Assembly (NCBI RefSeq): GCF_900445235.1
Contig: NZ_UFSM01000001.1
Coordinates: forward strand, 3,611,501 to 3,675,500
From: Aminobacter aminovorans
GTDB taxonomy: Bacteria; Pseudomonadota; Alphaproteobacteria; Rhizobiales; Rhizobiaceae
Length of the DNA stretch: 64,000 nt
Direction: 5' to 3'
In this document: positions 1 to 11,057 of the stretch, in pieces
How the letters are laid out: each line of letters starts with the position of its first letter
How positions within the stretch are numbered: the stretch's first letter is position 1
Position numbers and translations under genes: made by a program
Notes under the pieces: model-generated
Database searches by the model: none
Told to the model about the DNA's origin: nothing
What the model saw: the letters and a program-made list of their open reading frames with translations, nothing else

Positions 1-1
1 G

Positions 2-454
2 AAGGCCGCCAAGGGGGTGCAGGTCGTCGGCGTCTGCAACGGCTTCCAGATCCTCGTCGAAGCCGGCCTGCTGCCCGGCGCCTTGATGCGCAACGCCTCG
101 CTGAAGTTCGTCTGTCGCGAAGTGAAGCTCGAGATCGCCAACGCCAACACCGCCTTCACCCGCAACTACACTGCCGGCCAGATCATCCGTTGCCCGGTGG
201 CGCATCACGACGGCAACTATTTTGCCGATCCCGAGACGTTGGCGCGCATCGAGGGCGAAGGCCAGGTCGTGGTCCGCTACGCCGAGGGCACCAACCCGAA
301 TGGCTCGATCAACGACATTGCCGGCATCATCAACGACAAGGGCAATGTGCTTGGCCTGATGCCGCACCCGGAAAATCTGATCGAGGCAGCGCATGGCGGC
401 AATGACGGCCGCGCGCTGTTCGAGAGCGCACTCGGGCTGCCCAAGGCAGCCTGA
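2..454 (+). CDS. purQ: Phosphoribosylformylglycinamidine synthase subunit PurQ (5'-truncated)
   Basis: This is the C-terminal part of the glutaminase subunit of FGAM synthase. It releases ammonia from glutamine for PurL in the fourth step of purine synthesis in the cytoplasm. The reading frame is open from base 2, so the gene begins outside the window. The class I amidotransferase nucleophile elbow is visible as GVCNGFQIL, with Cys as the nucleophile. The His and Glu of the triad appear in LMPHPENL near the C-terminus. About 150 residues remain of a usual length near 220. Its partner purL lies 2.4 kb downstream, separated by a lipoprotein gene and a divergent DUF1127/MocR pair, so the two are not directly adjacent here. 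Confidence 0.95.
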   Translation, partial: KAAKGVQVVGVCNGFQILVEAGLLPGALMRNASLKFVCREVKLEIANANTAFTRNYTAGQIIRCPVAHHDGNYFADPETLARIEGEGQVVVRYAEGTNPNGSINDIAGIINDKGNVLGLMPHPENLIEAAHGGNDGRALFESALGLPKAA

Positions 455-499
455 GCCAACCTCCTCCCTCACCATCTGAAAAAAGGCGGACATCGGCGC

Positions 500-907
500 A
501 TGAAGTCTCTGCGGATTCTGGCGGCAACGGCCGCAGTCATCGGCCTCGCCGCCTGCAATTCCGACCCGAAGACGCCGCCTCCGTCGCCGTCCGGCAAGAG
601 CGCATCGCTGCGTTCGATGGAACAGGTGGCGATTGCTGCCCACAAATGCTGGTTCGCCAGCAAGGACCCGGCCTTCAAGAAGTACCAGATGGCCAACGAG
701 CTCAACAATTTCGGCGGCACGCCGCGGTTCCTGCTTGTTCCCGCCAAGCAGTATGGCGCGCGCCCACTGCTTGTCGTGCAGGCGCAAGGCAATTCGAGCC
801 AGGTCCAGGTGTTCGGTCCGCTGATGAGCGAAGCGCTCGGCGCCCGCATCGGCTCTGATATCAATCGCTGGCGCAGCGGCGACGCATCCTGCGGCGCGGC
901 CGCCTGA
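500..907 (+). CDS. Small putative lipoprotein, unknown function
   Basis: This 135-residue protein has a typical lipoprotein export signal: a short basic start (MKSLR), a hydrophobic core and a lipobox ending LAAC at about residue 19, followed by a Pro/Ser-rich linker. Cleavage and lipidation at that Cys would anchor it in the envelope. The mature part has two further cysteines (in HKCWF and near the C-terminus in ASCGA) that could pair. I do not recognise a named domain. It starts 45 bp after purQ on the same strand, so it could be read from the same transcript, but nothing links it to purine synthesis. The lipobox makes the coding call secure; the function is unknown. Confidence 0.8.
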   Translation: MKSLRILAATAAVIGLAACNSDPKTPPPSPSGKSASLRSMEQVAIAAHKCWFASKDPAFKKYQMANELNNFGGTPRFLLVPAKQYGARPLLVVQAQGNSSQVQVFGPLMSEALGARIGSDINRWRSGDASCGAAA

Positions 908-939
908 TCACTCCGGACTGACAACTCGCCGTTTGCCCG

Positions 940-994
940 CCTCTTGTGCCTTCGGGGCAAAAGAGGTGGAGGCACCAGGGGCGCGCCTCCACCT
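940..994. terminator. Two overlapping hairpins between convergent genes
   Basis: Bases 940-966 can form an 11-pair stem with one mismatch around a TTCGG loop. Bases 964-994 form a perfect 10-bp stem (AGGTGGAGGC with GCCTCCACCT) around an 11-nt loop. They share bases 964-966, so the complete stems cannot form together. On the minus strand the second stem is followed by CTTTTG, a modest U-tract that suits termination of the DUF1127 transcript. On the plus strand there is no clear U-tract. Confidence 0.5.
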
Positions 995-1041
995 AAACCG
1001 AACCGTCCGTGGGTCGTGACGGCTCGCGACCATGGGAGTGG

Positions 1042-1272
1042 TCAATCGTAGAAGGGGCGCAGCCCTTCGCGATAAGCGTCGCAGCGTGAAATTCCGATAT
1101 CGGCGAGCTGGTCGTCGGTCAGCTCCAACAGTGCCAGCCTGGTGCGCCGCCGCTCCATGCAAAATGCCAGCCAGCGCACGAAGCCGCGAAGCCCGCCACG
1201 CTTCCTGTGCGGAGATGCAGCCGTGGCAACTCCACCAATTGCATCAATTGTACTCATATCCATTGTCCGCAT
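1042..1272 (-). CDS. DUF1127 domain small protein
   Basis: This small basic protein of 76 residues has the C-terminal DUF1127 signature: a helix rich in Arg followed by LLELTDDQLADIGISRCDA. Short proteins of this family in rhizobia and Agrobacterium have been linked to RNA turnover and to phosphate or carbon adaptation; the role here is not shown by sequence. The start is uncertain: ATG codons at 1272, 1263 and 1257 are in frame and none has a strong ribosome site. The gene is divergent from the MocR regulator at 1341, and the 68 bp between them hold a phased ATTG repeat array. This suggests that MocR controls both directions. Confidence 0.85.
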   Translation of the reverse strand: MRTMDMSTIDAIGGVATAASPHRKRGGLRGFVRWLAFCMERRRTRLALLELTDDQLADIGISRCDAYREGLRPFYD

Positions 1273-1349
1273 TGTGTCTATTGGTAACGATTGATCCTAT
1301 GAATTGACTCACGGACGATAGCAATTTAGGAATTGTCACCATGACAATT
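1236..1349. promoter_or_regulatory. Divergent promoter region with repeated ATTG boxes (candidate MocR operators)
   Basis: ATTG occurs at 1238, 1247, 1262, 1271, 1280, 1290 and 1303, with spacings of 9, 15, 9, 9, 10 and 13 bases, close to one helical turn in most cases. A perfect 7-bp inverted repeat, AATTGTC at 1331-1337 and GACAATT at 1343-1349, brackets the MocR start codon at 1341. MocR regulators usually bind direct repeats next to their own gene. The repeats are seen directly; the operator role is inference. Confidence 0.45.
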
Positions 1350-2756
1350 TGGCTTCCAAACCTTACATCAGGCTCCGGCCCGCTCTATCTCAGGTTGGCC
1401 GAGCGTATCGAGAACGACATCGACAACGGCATACTCGCCTCCGGTGCCAAGCTGCCGCCGCAGCGTGACCTGGCCTACGACATCGGCGTGACCATCGGCA
1501 CGGTCGGTCGCGCCTATGCGCTGCTGCGCGAACGCGGACTGGTGAGCGGCGAGGTCGGCCGCGGCACCTATGTGTTGGAACGCAACGGCATCCAGCCATC
1601 CATCATCGAGCCGACTCCCCTGCCCCATGAAGGATCGCGGTCGGTGGAGGCGCCAGCGGGCAAGCTGCATTTCGACAGCACGGCTGCGCCCAATGTCGGG
1701 CAGAACAGTGCAATCGAGACAATCACCTCGGCGATCTGCCGCGATTATCCCGACGACGTTGCGAGTTACGCCCGGAACTTCCCCGAGCACTGGTTCAGGG
1801 CCGGCAGCGCCTGGCTGTCGCGCAACGGCTTTGCCCCCTCGCCCGACACGATTGTGCCGACGCTTGGCGCGCATGCGGCGATCGTTTCGATCATCGCAGC
1901 GGTGACGCAACCCGGCGATTTCATCGTGTTCGAGCACCTGACCTATACGCAGGTGGCGCGCAGCGCCGGACTGATCGGGCGGCGCATGGCGCTTGTCCGG
2001 TCAGACCCCCATGGCATCGACCCCGACGATTTCGAGGCCGTCTGCGCACAGAAGCATCCGAAGGTGGCCTTCCTGATGCCGACTGGGCAGAATCCGACCG
2101 GCGCGACCATGCCGGCCGAGCGGCGCGCCGCAATCGCCGAAGTCGCGCGCAGGTACAATGTCCTGCTGATCGAGGACGACCTGTATGGCGCCTTGACCGA
2201 CGACCGTACCCCGCTGCTGGCGGAATTTGCACCGGAGCGGGTCTTCGTGGTCGGCGGCCTGTCGAAATCGGTCGCCGCCGGCGTACGCGGCGGCTGGCTC
2301 TCCTGCCCGGCGCATTTCCGACACAGCATCCGCGTCGCCCACAAGATGGTCACCGGCGGCATGCCCTTCCTGCTGGCTGAACTGTGCGCGCAACTGGTGC
2401 TATCAGGCGAGGCCGCGGCCATTCGCGCCCGCTCGATCGCCGAGATCAATGCGCGTCTCGACATCGTGCGCAAGACACTCGCAGGAGGCGACTTCAACAT
2501 CGCCGCCAACATCCCCTTCGTCTGGCTTGCCCTGCCGGAGCCCTGGAACTCCGGGACATTCAAGAATGCCGCCTATGGCCAGGGCGTGCTGGTCGATGAC
2601 GAGGACGAGTTCAAGGCCGGGCGCTCCGACCAGGTTTTCCATCGTGTCCGGATCGGCATTTCGGCGCCGCGCTCACGCGCCGAGGTCGAAGGCGGGCTGA
2701 TCAAGCTGCGCCGCCTGCTCGACGAGGGTGACGCCGGCTACGACAGCTTCGGCTGA
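1341..2756 (+). CDS. MocR-type (GntR winged helix plus aminotransferase fold) transcription regulator
   Basis: This is a 471-residue fusion of an N-terminal GntR winged helix (about residues 12-80) with a class I aminotransferase-like domain (about 110-460). PLP-site residues are present: QNPTG at 250-254, an acidic pair at 279-280, Lys309 in GLSKS as the likely Schiff-base lysine, and Arg316. Members such as PdxR and GabR sense PLP or an amino compound and act on a neighbouring gene. Here the only divergent target is the DUF1127 gene, so the effector cannot be read from context. An inverted repeat covers the start codon, which suits autoregulation. The family is certain; the ligand is unknown. 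Confidence 0.93.
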   Translation: MTIWLPNLTSGSGPLYLRLAERIENDIDNGILASGAKLPPQRDLAYDIGVTIGTVGRAYALLRERGLVSGEVGRGTYVLERNGIQPSIIEPTPLPHEGSRSVEAPAGKLHFDSTAAPNVGQNSAIETITSAICRDYPDDVASYARNFPEHWFRAGSAWLSRNGFAPSPDTIVPTLGAHAAIVSIIAAVTQPGDFIVFEHLTYTQVARSAGLIGRRMALVRSDPHGIDPDDFEAVCAQKHPKVAFLMPTGQNPTGATMPAERRAAIAEVARRYNVLLIEDDLYGALTDDRTPLLAEFAPERVFVVGGLSKSVAAGVRGGWLSCPAHFRHSIRVAHKMVTGGMPFLLAELCAQLVLSGEAAAIRARSIAEINARLDIVRKTLAGGDFNIAANIPFVWLALPEPWNSGTFKNAAYGQGVLVDDEDEFKAGRSDQVFHRVRIGISAPRSRAEVEGGLIKLRRLLDEGDAGYDSFG

Positions 2757-2890
2757 AAGCCGGCAGATCTCAGGCAGATGGCCGTTTCCGTGCCATAAAG
2801 GGTGACTTTCTGGCCTTTGGCGGTATATCCCAGCGCAATCATGCGCTATGGAGCCACCAACGCCTCCCCCAACGGATTCTGCGATCTACG

Positions 2891-5116
<2,226 letters not shown>

Positions 5117-5130
5117 GCGGGAACGACAAC

Positions 5131-5364
5131 ATGGCAATGGACGCACACGACATCGAGCGGATGATCAAGGACGGCATTCCGGATGCCCGGGTGACCATCC
5201 GCGATCTCGCCGGCGATGGCGACCACTACGCCGCCGAGGTCGTCTCGGAAAGCTTCCGCGGCAAAACCCGCGTGCAGCAGCACCAGATGGTCTACGACGC
5301 GCTGAAGGGCAACATGGGCGGCGTGCTGCACGCACTCGCCCTGCAGACCAGCATTCCCGAATAA
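5131..5364 (+). CDS. bolA: BolA family protein
   Basis: This compact 77-residue BolA/IbaG-type protein has a central VVSESFRGKTRVQQHQMVYDAL segment, with the conserved FxGKxxVxxHxxVY pattern and the His that can ligate a shared iron-sulfur cluster. BolA proteins form [2Fe-2S] heterodimers with monothiol glutaredoxins. A CGFS glutaredoxin gene lies 1.2 kb downstream on the same strand, which fits that pairing. The reading frame is open further upstream into purL. I chose ATG 5131 because it follows the purL stop by 14 bp and gives the normal family length. It is likely co-transcribed with purL. Confidence 0.95.
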   Translation: MAMDAHDIERMIKDGIPDARVTIRDLAGDGDHYAAEVVSESFRGKTRVQQHQMVYDALKGNMGGVLHALALQTSIPE

Positions 5365-5378
5365 GGGTCTACGCTCCC

Positions 5379-6116
5379 ATGACGCGGCGCCCGGATGACA
5401 ATCACATAGGGCGCCGCGCCTACTCGACTTTTGCCGAGCGCTACGACGCGGCAGCCCCCACCAAGCCCCACAACGCACTGTACGAGCGGCCGGCTTCGCT
5501 GGCCCTGCTTGGCGATGTCGCCGGGCTCGACGTTGTCGATGCCGGCTGCGGCTCGGGCATCTGCTCGGAAAAGCTGGCGCGCGGCGGCGCCCGCGTCAGG
5601 GGCTTCGACATCACGCCTGAAATGCTGGAACTGGCGCGCAAGCGCTGTGCCGGTCTAGACGTCGCTTTCCACCAAGGCGATCTGGCCAATCCGCTGGATT
5701 GGCTGGCGAGTGGCAGCACCGACGCGATCCTGTGTTCGCTGGCGCTCGACTATGTCGAGGACCTCCACCCGGTTTTCGCCGAGTTCCATCGCATCACGCG
5801 GCCGGTAGGCCGGTTGGTCTTCTCGATGGGCCACCCGATGCGTGACTGGGCCGATCCCCGCGCACGCGGCGACGCCGACTACTTCACGACCAACCGCTGG
5901 GGCCTGTCCTGGAGCGGCTTTGGCGAGCCCAGACCATATGTCGAATCCTACCGGCGGCCGCTGCAGGACATACTGAACGGGCTGAGCGATGCCGGCTGGC
6001 GCCTCGACCGCTTTGTCGAGCCGTTGCCGGTGGCCGAGATGGCGGTCGTCGACCCCGAGCATTTTGCCGAACTCAGCCATTCGCCCGGGTTCATCTGCAT
6101 TCGGGCGATCAAGTAG
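5379..6116 (+). CDS. Class I SAM-dependent methyltransferase
   Basis: This 245-residue protein has the class I methyltransferase motif I DVVDAGCGSGICSEKLA near residue 50, and an acidic end of strand 2 (RGFDITPEMLELA). A motif II-like stretch, ILCSLALDYVED, follows. The overall layout is that of the Methyltransf_11/25 group, which methylates small molecules or proteins. The substrate cannot be read from sequence. The start lies 14 bp after bolA, so it probably belongs to the same transcript, but there is no recognised link to BolA function. The family is confident and the specific activity unknown. Confidence 0.9.
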   Translation: MTRRPDDNHIGRRAYSTFAERYDAAAPTKPHNALYERPASLALLGDVAGLDVVDAGCGSGICSEKLARGGARVRGFDITPEMLELARKRCAGLDVAFHQGDLANPLDWLASGSTDAILCSLALDYVEDLHPVFAEFHRITRPVGRLVFSMGHPMRDWADPRARGDADYFTTNRWGLSWSGFGEPRPYVESYRRPLQDILNGLSDAGWRLDRFVEPLPVAEMAVVDPEHFAELSHSPGFICIRAIK

Positions 6117-6194
6117 ACCAGAAGGCAGAAGCTCTCGACATCGATTGCCCGATCTTTTATCGGGGAAAATCCACAGAACAGGAAATCGCCGCTC

Positions 6195-6422
6195 ATGTCA
6201 TTGATCAACGACCTGGTCCAAGGCGTCGTCGACGGTGTGCTGAAGGACATTCTGAAGAAGCCGTCGAGCACGTCGAAGCGAACGCGCCGCCGCAAGCGGA
6301 CGACGTCGACGACGAGTTCGGCCACGCTGCGCCAGATCGAGAAGCTTTTGAGGCCAGCCAAGAAGCAGACCAGCCGCAAGCGCACGGTACGCTCGCGCTC
6401 GAAGGCGCGTCGCAGCAGCTGA
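6195..6422 (+). CDS. Small, very basic hypothetical protein
   Basis: This 75-residue frame starts at ATG 6195, with a purine-rich AGGAAA about 10 bases upstream. Residues 1-21 are amphipathic and end at DILKK. The remainder is dense in Lys, Arg, Ser and Thr, with runs such as KRTRRRKRTT and SRKRTVRSRSKARRSS. That composition suggests binding to nucleic acid, like histone-H1-like or ribosome-associated tails, but I recognise no domain. It lies between the methyltransferase and grxD on the same strand. The composition could also arise by chance in high-GC DNA, so I keep moderate confidence that it is translated. Confidence 0.6.
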   Translation: MSLINDLVQGVVDGVLKDILKKPSSTSKRTRRRKRTTSTTSSATLRQIEKLLRPAKKQTSRKRTVRSRSKARRSS

Positions 6423-6585
6423 CTGACGCCGCAACGCAGGTGCTGCACGGCAAAAAGGTCACATTTCCGGATTTCGGGTCGACCCGATGCTTGGAATGCT
6501 CGACTGTTGCAACCACATAGTGGCAGATGCTAGCAGTCTAACGAACATTGCCGGTCCGCCGGCCAGATCTGAGGTTTAGGGCGCC

Positions 6586-6921
6586 ATGAGCGGAATCAAC
6601 GAATACATCGATAGCGAAGTGAAGAGTCAGGATGTCGTGGTTTTCATGAAGGGCACGCCCGGCTTTCCGCAGTGCGGCTTTTCCGGCCAGGTCGTCCAGA
6701 TCCTCGATTACCTCGGGGTCGACTACAAGGGCGTCAACGTCCTGACCTCGAACGAGCTTCGCCAAGGCATCAAGGATTATTCCAATTGGCCGACCATCCC
6801 ACAGCTCTACGTCAAGGGTGAGTTCGTCGGCGGTTGCGACATTATCCGCGAGATGTTCCAGGCCGGCGAATTGCAGTCGTTCCTGGAAGAGAAGGGCGTG
6901 AGCGTCAAGGGCGCCGCCTGA
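6586..6921 (+). CDS. grxD: Monothiol glutaredoxin, Grx4 family
   Basis: At 111 residues this has the standard length for a single-domain monothiol glutaredoxin. The active site is CGFS with Cys30 (FPQCGFSGQ). The glutathione-binding segments [12 protein letters not shown] and GGCDIIREM are intact. Grx4 proteins bind a [2Fe-2S] cluster bridged by glutathione, pass it to targets, and form mixed dimers with BolA. The bolA gene 1.2 kb upstream supports that partnership. The gene ends at a strong hairpin at 6968. Confidence 0.97.
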   Translation: MSGINEYIDSEVKSQDVVVFMKGTPGFPQCGFSGQVVQILDYLGVDYKGVNVLTSNELRQGIKDYSNWPTIPQLYVKGEFVGGCDIIREMFQAGELQSFLEEKGVSVKGAA

Positions 6922-6967
6922 CCTGAGAATTACCGGCTCCGGCCTGTTCCGGGGTCCCGTTTGTGGC

Positions 6968-6994
6968 AAATGCGCCGGCTTGCCCGGCGCATTT
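6968..6994 (+). terminator. Hairpin terminator after grxD
   Basis: A perfect 11-bp stem (AAATGCGCCGG with CCGGCGCATTT) encloses a 5-nt CTTGC loop, 47 bp past the grxD stop. The 3' arm ends in TTT, and CCGTTTG follows. It ends 20 bp before the next gene, so it separates grxD from the efflux pump. Confidence 0.75.
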
Positions 6995-7014
6995 CCGTTT
7001 GAATTGGATTCCGA

Positions 7015-8280
7015 ATGGAACAGAAAGCCTCCCCGAGCGTCCGTCAGGACGCATTCCCGATTCCGCGTTGGGAATTCATCGCGCTGGCCGCCGCTTTGAT
7101 GGCCGTCAACGCGCTCGCCGTCGACATCATGCTGCCGGCGCTGCAGCAGATCGGCGCTGCCCTCAATGTCGAGAGCGAGAACCACCGCCAGTATGTGATT
7201 ACCGCCTATTTCGCCGGCCTCGCGCTGGCGTTGCTTGCCTATGGCCCGATCTCCGACCAGTTCGGCCGGCGCAAGCCGCTGCTGGTCGGCCTCGGCATCT
7301 ATGTGCTCGCGGCCTTCGCTGCGGCTTTTGCACCGAGCTTCGAAACGTTGCTGTTGCTGCGCTTCGTCCAGGGGATCGGCGCTGCTTCGACGCGCGTCAT
7401 TGCGGTGTCGGTGGTGCGCGACCGCTTCGGCGGCCGGCAGATGGCCGAGATCATGTCGTTGATCTTCATGGTGTTCATGGTCGTGCCGGTCGTGGCGCCC
7501 GCGATGGGACAGATCGTCATGCTGTTTTCGGAATGGCACATGATTTTCATCGTCATGGCGGTGTCGGCGCTGGCGATCACGCTATGGGCGGCAATCCGCC
7601 TGCCCGAGACGATGCATCCCGAGGACCGGCGGCCGCTGTCGGTGCTGTCGATCGCCAGGGGCTTCCGCACCGTGCTGACCACGCGGATGTCGCTGTGGTA
7701 CACGCTAGCCTCGATGACGATCTTCGGCGCGCTGTTCGGCTTCATCAACTCGGCGCAGCAGGTCTATGTCGGCCTCTACGGGCTCGGCGTGTGGTTCCCG
7801 GCAGTGTTTGCGGCCATCGCCGGCATGATGTCGGTGTCGTCGTTCCTGAATTCGCGCCTGGTCGTCAAGTTCGGCATGCGCAAGCTGTCGCACGGCGCCC
7901 TGATCGGCTTCCTGCTGGTGAGTGCGATCTGGCTCGTCTGGTCGCTGACCGGGCCGGTGCCGTTTCCAGCCTTCATCGTGCTGTTTGCTCTGGCGATGTT
8001 CCAGTTCGGCTGGATCGGCTCGAACTTCAACTCGATCTCGATGGAGCCGCTCGGCCATATCGCCGGTACGGCATCCTCGGTGCAGGGTTTCATGCAGACC
8101 CTGGGCGGCGGCATGATCGGTGCGGCCATCGGCCAGTCCTTCGATGGCACGACGGTGCCGCTGGCGATCGGTTTCTGCGGTGTGGCCTCGATTGGCCTGG
8201 TGATGGTGCTGATTGCCGAGAAGGGCAAGCTGTTCCGCGGCCACCACGATCCCAAGCCGGCCCCTGCCGAGATCCACTAA
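7015..8280 (+). CDS. MFS multidrug efflux transporter, Bcr/CflA type
   Basis: This 421-residue inner-membrane protein has about twelve hydrophobic helices and the MFS loop 2-3 signature PISDQFGRRKPLLVG. The motif C-like region VVPVVAPAMGQ marks drug:proton antiporters of the Bcr/CflA subfamily. It is expected to export drugs or metabolites using the proton gradient; the substrate is not predictable. ATG 7015 puts helix 1 (FIALAAALMAVNALAVDIMLP) about 20 residues in, as usual. It is flanked by terminators at 6968 and 8315 and therefore looks like a single-gene unit. Confidence 0.92.
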   Translation: MEQKASPSVRQDAFPIPRWEFIALAAALMAVNALAVDIMLPALQQIGAALNVESENHRQYVITAYFAGLALALLAYGPISDQFGRRKPLLVGLGIYVLAAFAAAFAPSFETLLLLRFVQGIGAASTRVIAVSVVRDRFGGRQMAEIMSLIFMVFMVVPVVAPAMGQIVMLFSEWHMIFIVMAVSALAITLWAAIRLPETMHPEDRRPLSVLSIARGFRTVLTTRMSLWYTLASMTIFGALFGFINSAQQVYVGLYGLGVWFPAVFAAIAGMMSVSSFLNSRLVVKFGMRKLSHGALIGFLLVSAIWLVWSLTGPVPFPAFIVLFALAMFQFGWIGSNFNSISMEPLGHIAGTASSVQGFMQTLGGGMIGAAIGQSFDGTTVPLAIGFCGVASIGLVMVLIAEKGKLFRGHHDPKPAPAEIH

Positions 8281-8314
8281 CAAGAGCGTCGGCGACGTAC
8301 AGCCTCTGAAACAG

Positions 8315-8346
8315 AACAGCCCGAAACCTCAAGGTTTCGGGCTGTT
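8315..8346. terminator. Bidirectional terminator between the MFS gene and ttcA
   Basis: A perfect 15-bp inverted repeat (AACAGCCCGAAACCT and its complement) has only 2 nt between the arms. It lies between the convergent MFS gene and ttcA. On the plus strand it is followed by CGTTTTGG. Confidence 0.85.
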
Positions 8347-8368
8347 CGTTTTGGTGACCCTGTCGACC

Positions 8369-9217
8369 TCAGCCAGCCATCAGGCTGGTGAAATCGAACA
8401 GCTTGCGATCGAGCAGATGCGACGGTCGAGTGTTGGACAGCGCCCGCAGCATGGTGTCCTTGCGGCCCGGCATGCGCTTTTCAATATCGTCCAGCATCGC
8501 CTTCATGGCGTTGCGCTGCAGGCCTTCCTGACTACCGCAGAGGTCGCAGGGGATGATCGGAAACTTCATGCCCTCGGCGAATTTGGCCATGTCGGCCTCG
8601 GCGCAGAAGGCCAACGGCCTCAGCACCATGACGTCGCCCTCGTCATTGAGAAGCTTCGGCGGCATGGCGGCAAGGCGGCCGCCATGGAACAGGTTCATGA
8701 AGAAGGTCTCGAGGATGTCCTCGCGATGATGGCCGAGCACCAGCGATGAACAACCCTCCTCACGCGCGATGCGGTAGAGGTGCCCTCGCCTGAGCCGCGA
8801 GCACAGCGAACAATAGGTGCTGCCCTCCGGCAGCTTCTCGGTGACGACGGAATAGGTGTCGCGGTACTCGATGCGATGCGCGATGCCATTGGCATTGAGA
8901 TAATCGGGCAGCACGTTCTTGGGGAAGTTCGGCTGGCCCTGGTCGAGATTGCAGGCGAGCAGCTCTACCGGCAGCAGGCCGCGCCATTTGAGATCCATCA
9001 GGACCGCGAGCAGGCCATATGAATCCTTGCCGCCCGACAGCGCCACCAGCCAACGCTCGCCTGGCCTGGCCATGGCGTAGTCTTCGATGGCCTGGCGCGT
9101 CTGGCGCAGCAGGCGCTTGCGCAGCTTGTTGAACTCAACCGAGGACGGGGCGTCGCGATAGAGCGGGAATGCGCCCTCCGCAGACTCGGCCAGCGCGTCC
9201 TGTTCGTGAATGCCCAT
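8369..9217 (-). CDS. ttcA: tRNA 2-thiocytidine(32) synthetase TtcA
   Basis: TtcA uses ATP and an iron-sulfur cluster to thiolate C32 of certain tRNAs. The PP-loop SGGKDS is at residues 61-66. The cluster-binding cysteines are CSLC at Cys136 and Cys139, followed by SRLRRG, and Cys224 in [10 protein letters not shown]. This three-cysteine set distinguishes TtcA from other PP-loop enzymes. The length of 282 residues is slightly shorter than the E. coli enzyme. ATG 9217 is the first start in the frame and precedes the PP-loop by a typical distance. The gene converges on the MFS gene with a shared terminator. Confidence 0.96.
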   Translation of the reverse strand: MGIHEQDALAESAEGAFPLYRDAPSSVEFNKLRKRLLRQTRQAIEDYAMARPGERWLVALSGGKDSYGLLAVLMDLKWRGLLPVELLACNLDQGQPNFPKNVLPDYLNANGIAHRIEYRDTYSVVTEKLPEGSTYCSLCSRLRRGHLYRIAREEGCSSLVLGHHREDILETFFMNLFHGGRLAAMPPKLLNDEGDVMVLRPLAFCAEADMAKFAEGMKFPIIPCDLCGSQEGLQRNAMKAMLDDIEKRMPGRKDTMLRALSNTRPSHLLDRKLFDFTSLMAG

Positions 9218-9311
9218 CGGTCTGGTCCTTCAATCCACGGCGCGCAGATGCGGGACAGCGCTGCCGCCAGCGGTATTCCGCAATTCTGGGCGTCGCGCAA
9301 GACATGCGCCC

Positions 9312-9341
9312 CAAACGAAAAGAGCGGCCGTTGCCGGCCGC
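9312..9341 (-). terminator. Rho-independent terminator downstream of rpsD
   Basis: Read on the minus strand, a 7-bp stem (GCGGCCG/CGGCCGC) with a GCAA loop is followed by TCTTTTCG. It lies about 90 bp past the rpsD stop and upstream of ttcA, so it ends the rpsD transcript. Confidence 0.7.
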
Positions 9342-9431
9342 CCTTTGAAATTCGATGCTACCCCGGCGCATCGCCAAGATGCGCCCAAGGCCGCGAGATT
9401 GAACGCGGCGCGAAGCACCGCGCTCTGGGGA

Positions 9432-10049
9432 TCAGCGCGAATAGAATTCGACGACGAGGTTCGGTTCCATCTGCACTGCGTACGGAACGTCCGACAGGCC
9501 GGGAACGCGAGCGAAGGTCGCAACCATCTTGTTGTGATCGACTTCGATGTAGTCCGGAACGTCGCGCTCGGCGAGGCCAACGGCCTCAAGCACGATGACC
9601 AGCTGCTTCGACTTCTCGCGGACTTCGATCACATCGCCAGCCTTGCAGCGGTAGGACGAGATGTTGGTGCGCTTGCCGTTGACGTTGACGTGGCCGTGGT
9701 TGACGAACTGACGGGCCGCGAAAATGGTCGGCACGAACTTGGCGCGGTAGACGACCGCATCCAGACGCGACTCGAGCAGGCCGATCAGGTTCTCGGAGGT
9801 GTCGCCCTTGCGGCGGTTTGCCTCTTCATAGGTCTTGCGGAACTGCTTTTCCGAAACGTCGCCGTAGTGACCCTTCAGCTTCTGCTTGGCGCGCAGCTGC
9901 AGACCGAAGTCCGAGAGCTTGCCCTTGCGACGCTGGCCGTGCTGACCGGGGCCGTATTCACGCTTGTTGACCGGGGACTTCGGGCGGCCCCAGATGTTCT
10001 CACCAAGACGGCGATCGATTTTGTATTTCGCGGATTCGCGCTTGCTCAT
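9432..10049 (-). CDS. rpsD: 30S ribosomal protein S4
   Basis: S4 is a primary 16S rRNA binder that starts assembly of the 30S body. The 205-residue protein begins [14 protein letters not shown]. It contains the S4 RNA-binding domain around residues 92-155 ([28 protein letters not shown]) and the usual C-terminal LVVEFYSR. The frame is open upstream to 10181, but ATG 10049 is preceded by AAGGGA at the right distance and gives the family length, so the 44-residue extension is rejected. It stands alone, not in an alpha operon, as is usual in this bacterial group. Confidence 0.98.
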   Translation of the reverse strand: MSKRESAKYKIDRRLGENIWGRPKSPVNKREYGPGQHGQRRKGKLSDFGLQLRAKQKLKGHYGDVSEKQFRKTYEEANRRKGDTSENLIGLLESRLDAVVYRAKFVPTIFAARQFVNHGHVNVNGKRTNISSYRCKAGDVIEVREKSKQLVIVLEAVGLAERDVPDYIEVDHNKMVATFARVPGLSDVPYAVQMEPNLVVEFYSR

Positions 10050-10270
10050 CGCATTCCCTTTCAGAACGATACACCCGAAACCTCGTGTTTCGAGTGAAGG
10101 AAACGCGCCCTCCTCTGGCCCCCGTTTTCGGAGCCTGACAGGATCTTCCACGCACGCATTGCGGAAAGGTCCACGGGACACGTCAAATGAAACACCGGGC
10201 GTTTCGGCCCGGCGTTGGCGGGTAACTAGGCGAAACCGGGTGCAATGTCAACGCTTCGCAGGGAGCCGGC

Positions 10271-10978
10271 TCACGTCGCATCGTGGAAGATGATGCCGAG
10301 GGTGAAGCGCTCGCCGGAGCGGATGCGGCTGACGCCGTGGCGCATCTTTACCCGGTAATCGCCGCGTGAACCAGCCTTTGGCCGGTCGTTGACGGCGAAC
10401 AGCGCCCCATGGCCGATGCCGAGCGGAACCACCTCGGCGCGCGACTGCATGCGCGGACGCTGCTCGGTCATGACGAACTCGCCGCCAGCAAATTCGGATC
10501 GGGGCTCGGAGAGCAGAATCACCAGCTGGACCGGAAAGAGGTGCTCGCCATAGACGTCCTGATGCAGGCAGTTGTAGTCGCCGGCGCCGTATTTCAAGAG
10601 AAGCGGCGTCGGCCTGGTCTGCCCGTCGGCGTGGCATTCGGCAAGGAAGGCGATGAGTTCGGACGGATAACGCCTGTCGAACCCCATGCGTTCGCTCCAG
10701 CCGGTGGCGAAGGGCGCAAGGCGCTTATAGAAGGCGTGGCGAAGGCCAGATATGACCTGGGGAAGCGGGTTGGCGAAGTATTTGTACTCTCCCGAACCAA
10801 ATCCGTGACGCTGCATGACGATGCGGCTGCGGAAATGCGCGTCGCAATCATAGAGCTCGCGCAACGCGATGCAGGTCTGGCGATCGAGCAGCGGGCCGGT
10901 CGGCGCGACACCGAACTCATCGAGCTCACTGAGGATTCGCGGCCAGTCCAGGCTCGAAACGATGGTGTCTGCATTCAT
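10271..10978 (-). CDS. 2OG-Fe(II) dioxygenase family protein
   Basis: This 235-residue protein has the iron-binding facial triad expected of 2-oxoglutarate dioxygenases: His139 and Asp141 in LHQDVYGEH and His214 in MRHGVSR. Arg224 lies ten residues further on and can bind 2-oxoglutarate. It most resembles the uncharacterised COG3826-type group within the prolyl-4-hydroxylase-like fold, so an oxidative modification of a protein or small molecule is expected but not defined. It precedes an HxlR regulator gene (start 11468) on the same strand with an 79-bp gap, so the two could share a transcript. The confidence is in the fold, not the substrate. Confidence 0.85.
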   Translation of the reverse strand: MNADTIVSSLDWPRILSELDEFGVAPTGPLLDRQTCIALRELYDCDAHFRSRIVMQRHGFGSGEYKYFANPLPQVISGLRHAFYKRLAPFATGWSERMGFDRRYPSELIAFLAECHADGQTRPTPLLLKYGAGDYNCLHQDVYGEHLFPVQLVILLSEPRSEFAGGEFVMTEQRPRMQSRAEVVPLGIGHGALFAVNDRPKAGSRGDYRVKMRHGVSRIRSGERFTLGIIFHDAT

Positions 10979-11057
10979 AACGGCACTCCATAACGATAGG
11001 AGGCAGACGCTATGCCCTCAGGTTGGAGGCCGCATTCCGATTCCTGCGCGGCAACGA

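Noticed and set aside
6148..6164. 6-bp hairpin CCCGAT/ATCGGG after the methyltransferase
   Set aside because: The stem is short and lacks a T-run, so I do not call it a terminator.
6963..8309. 448-codon plus-strand frame overlapping the MFS gene
   Set aside because: It is an Arg/Ala-rich out-of-frame reading of the transporter, which has clear membrane helices in its own frame.
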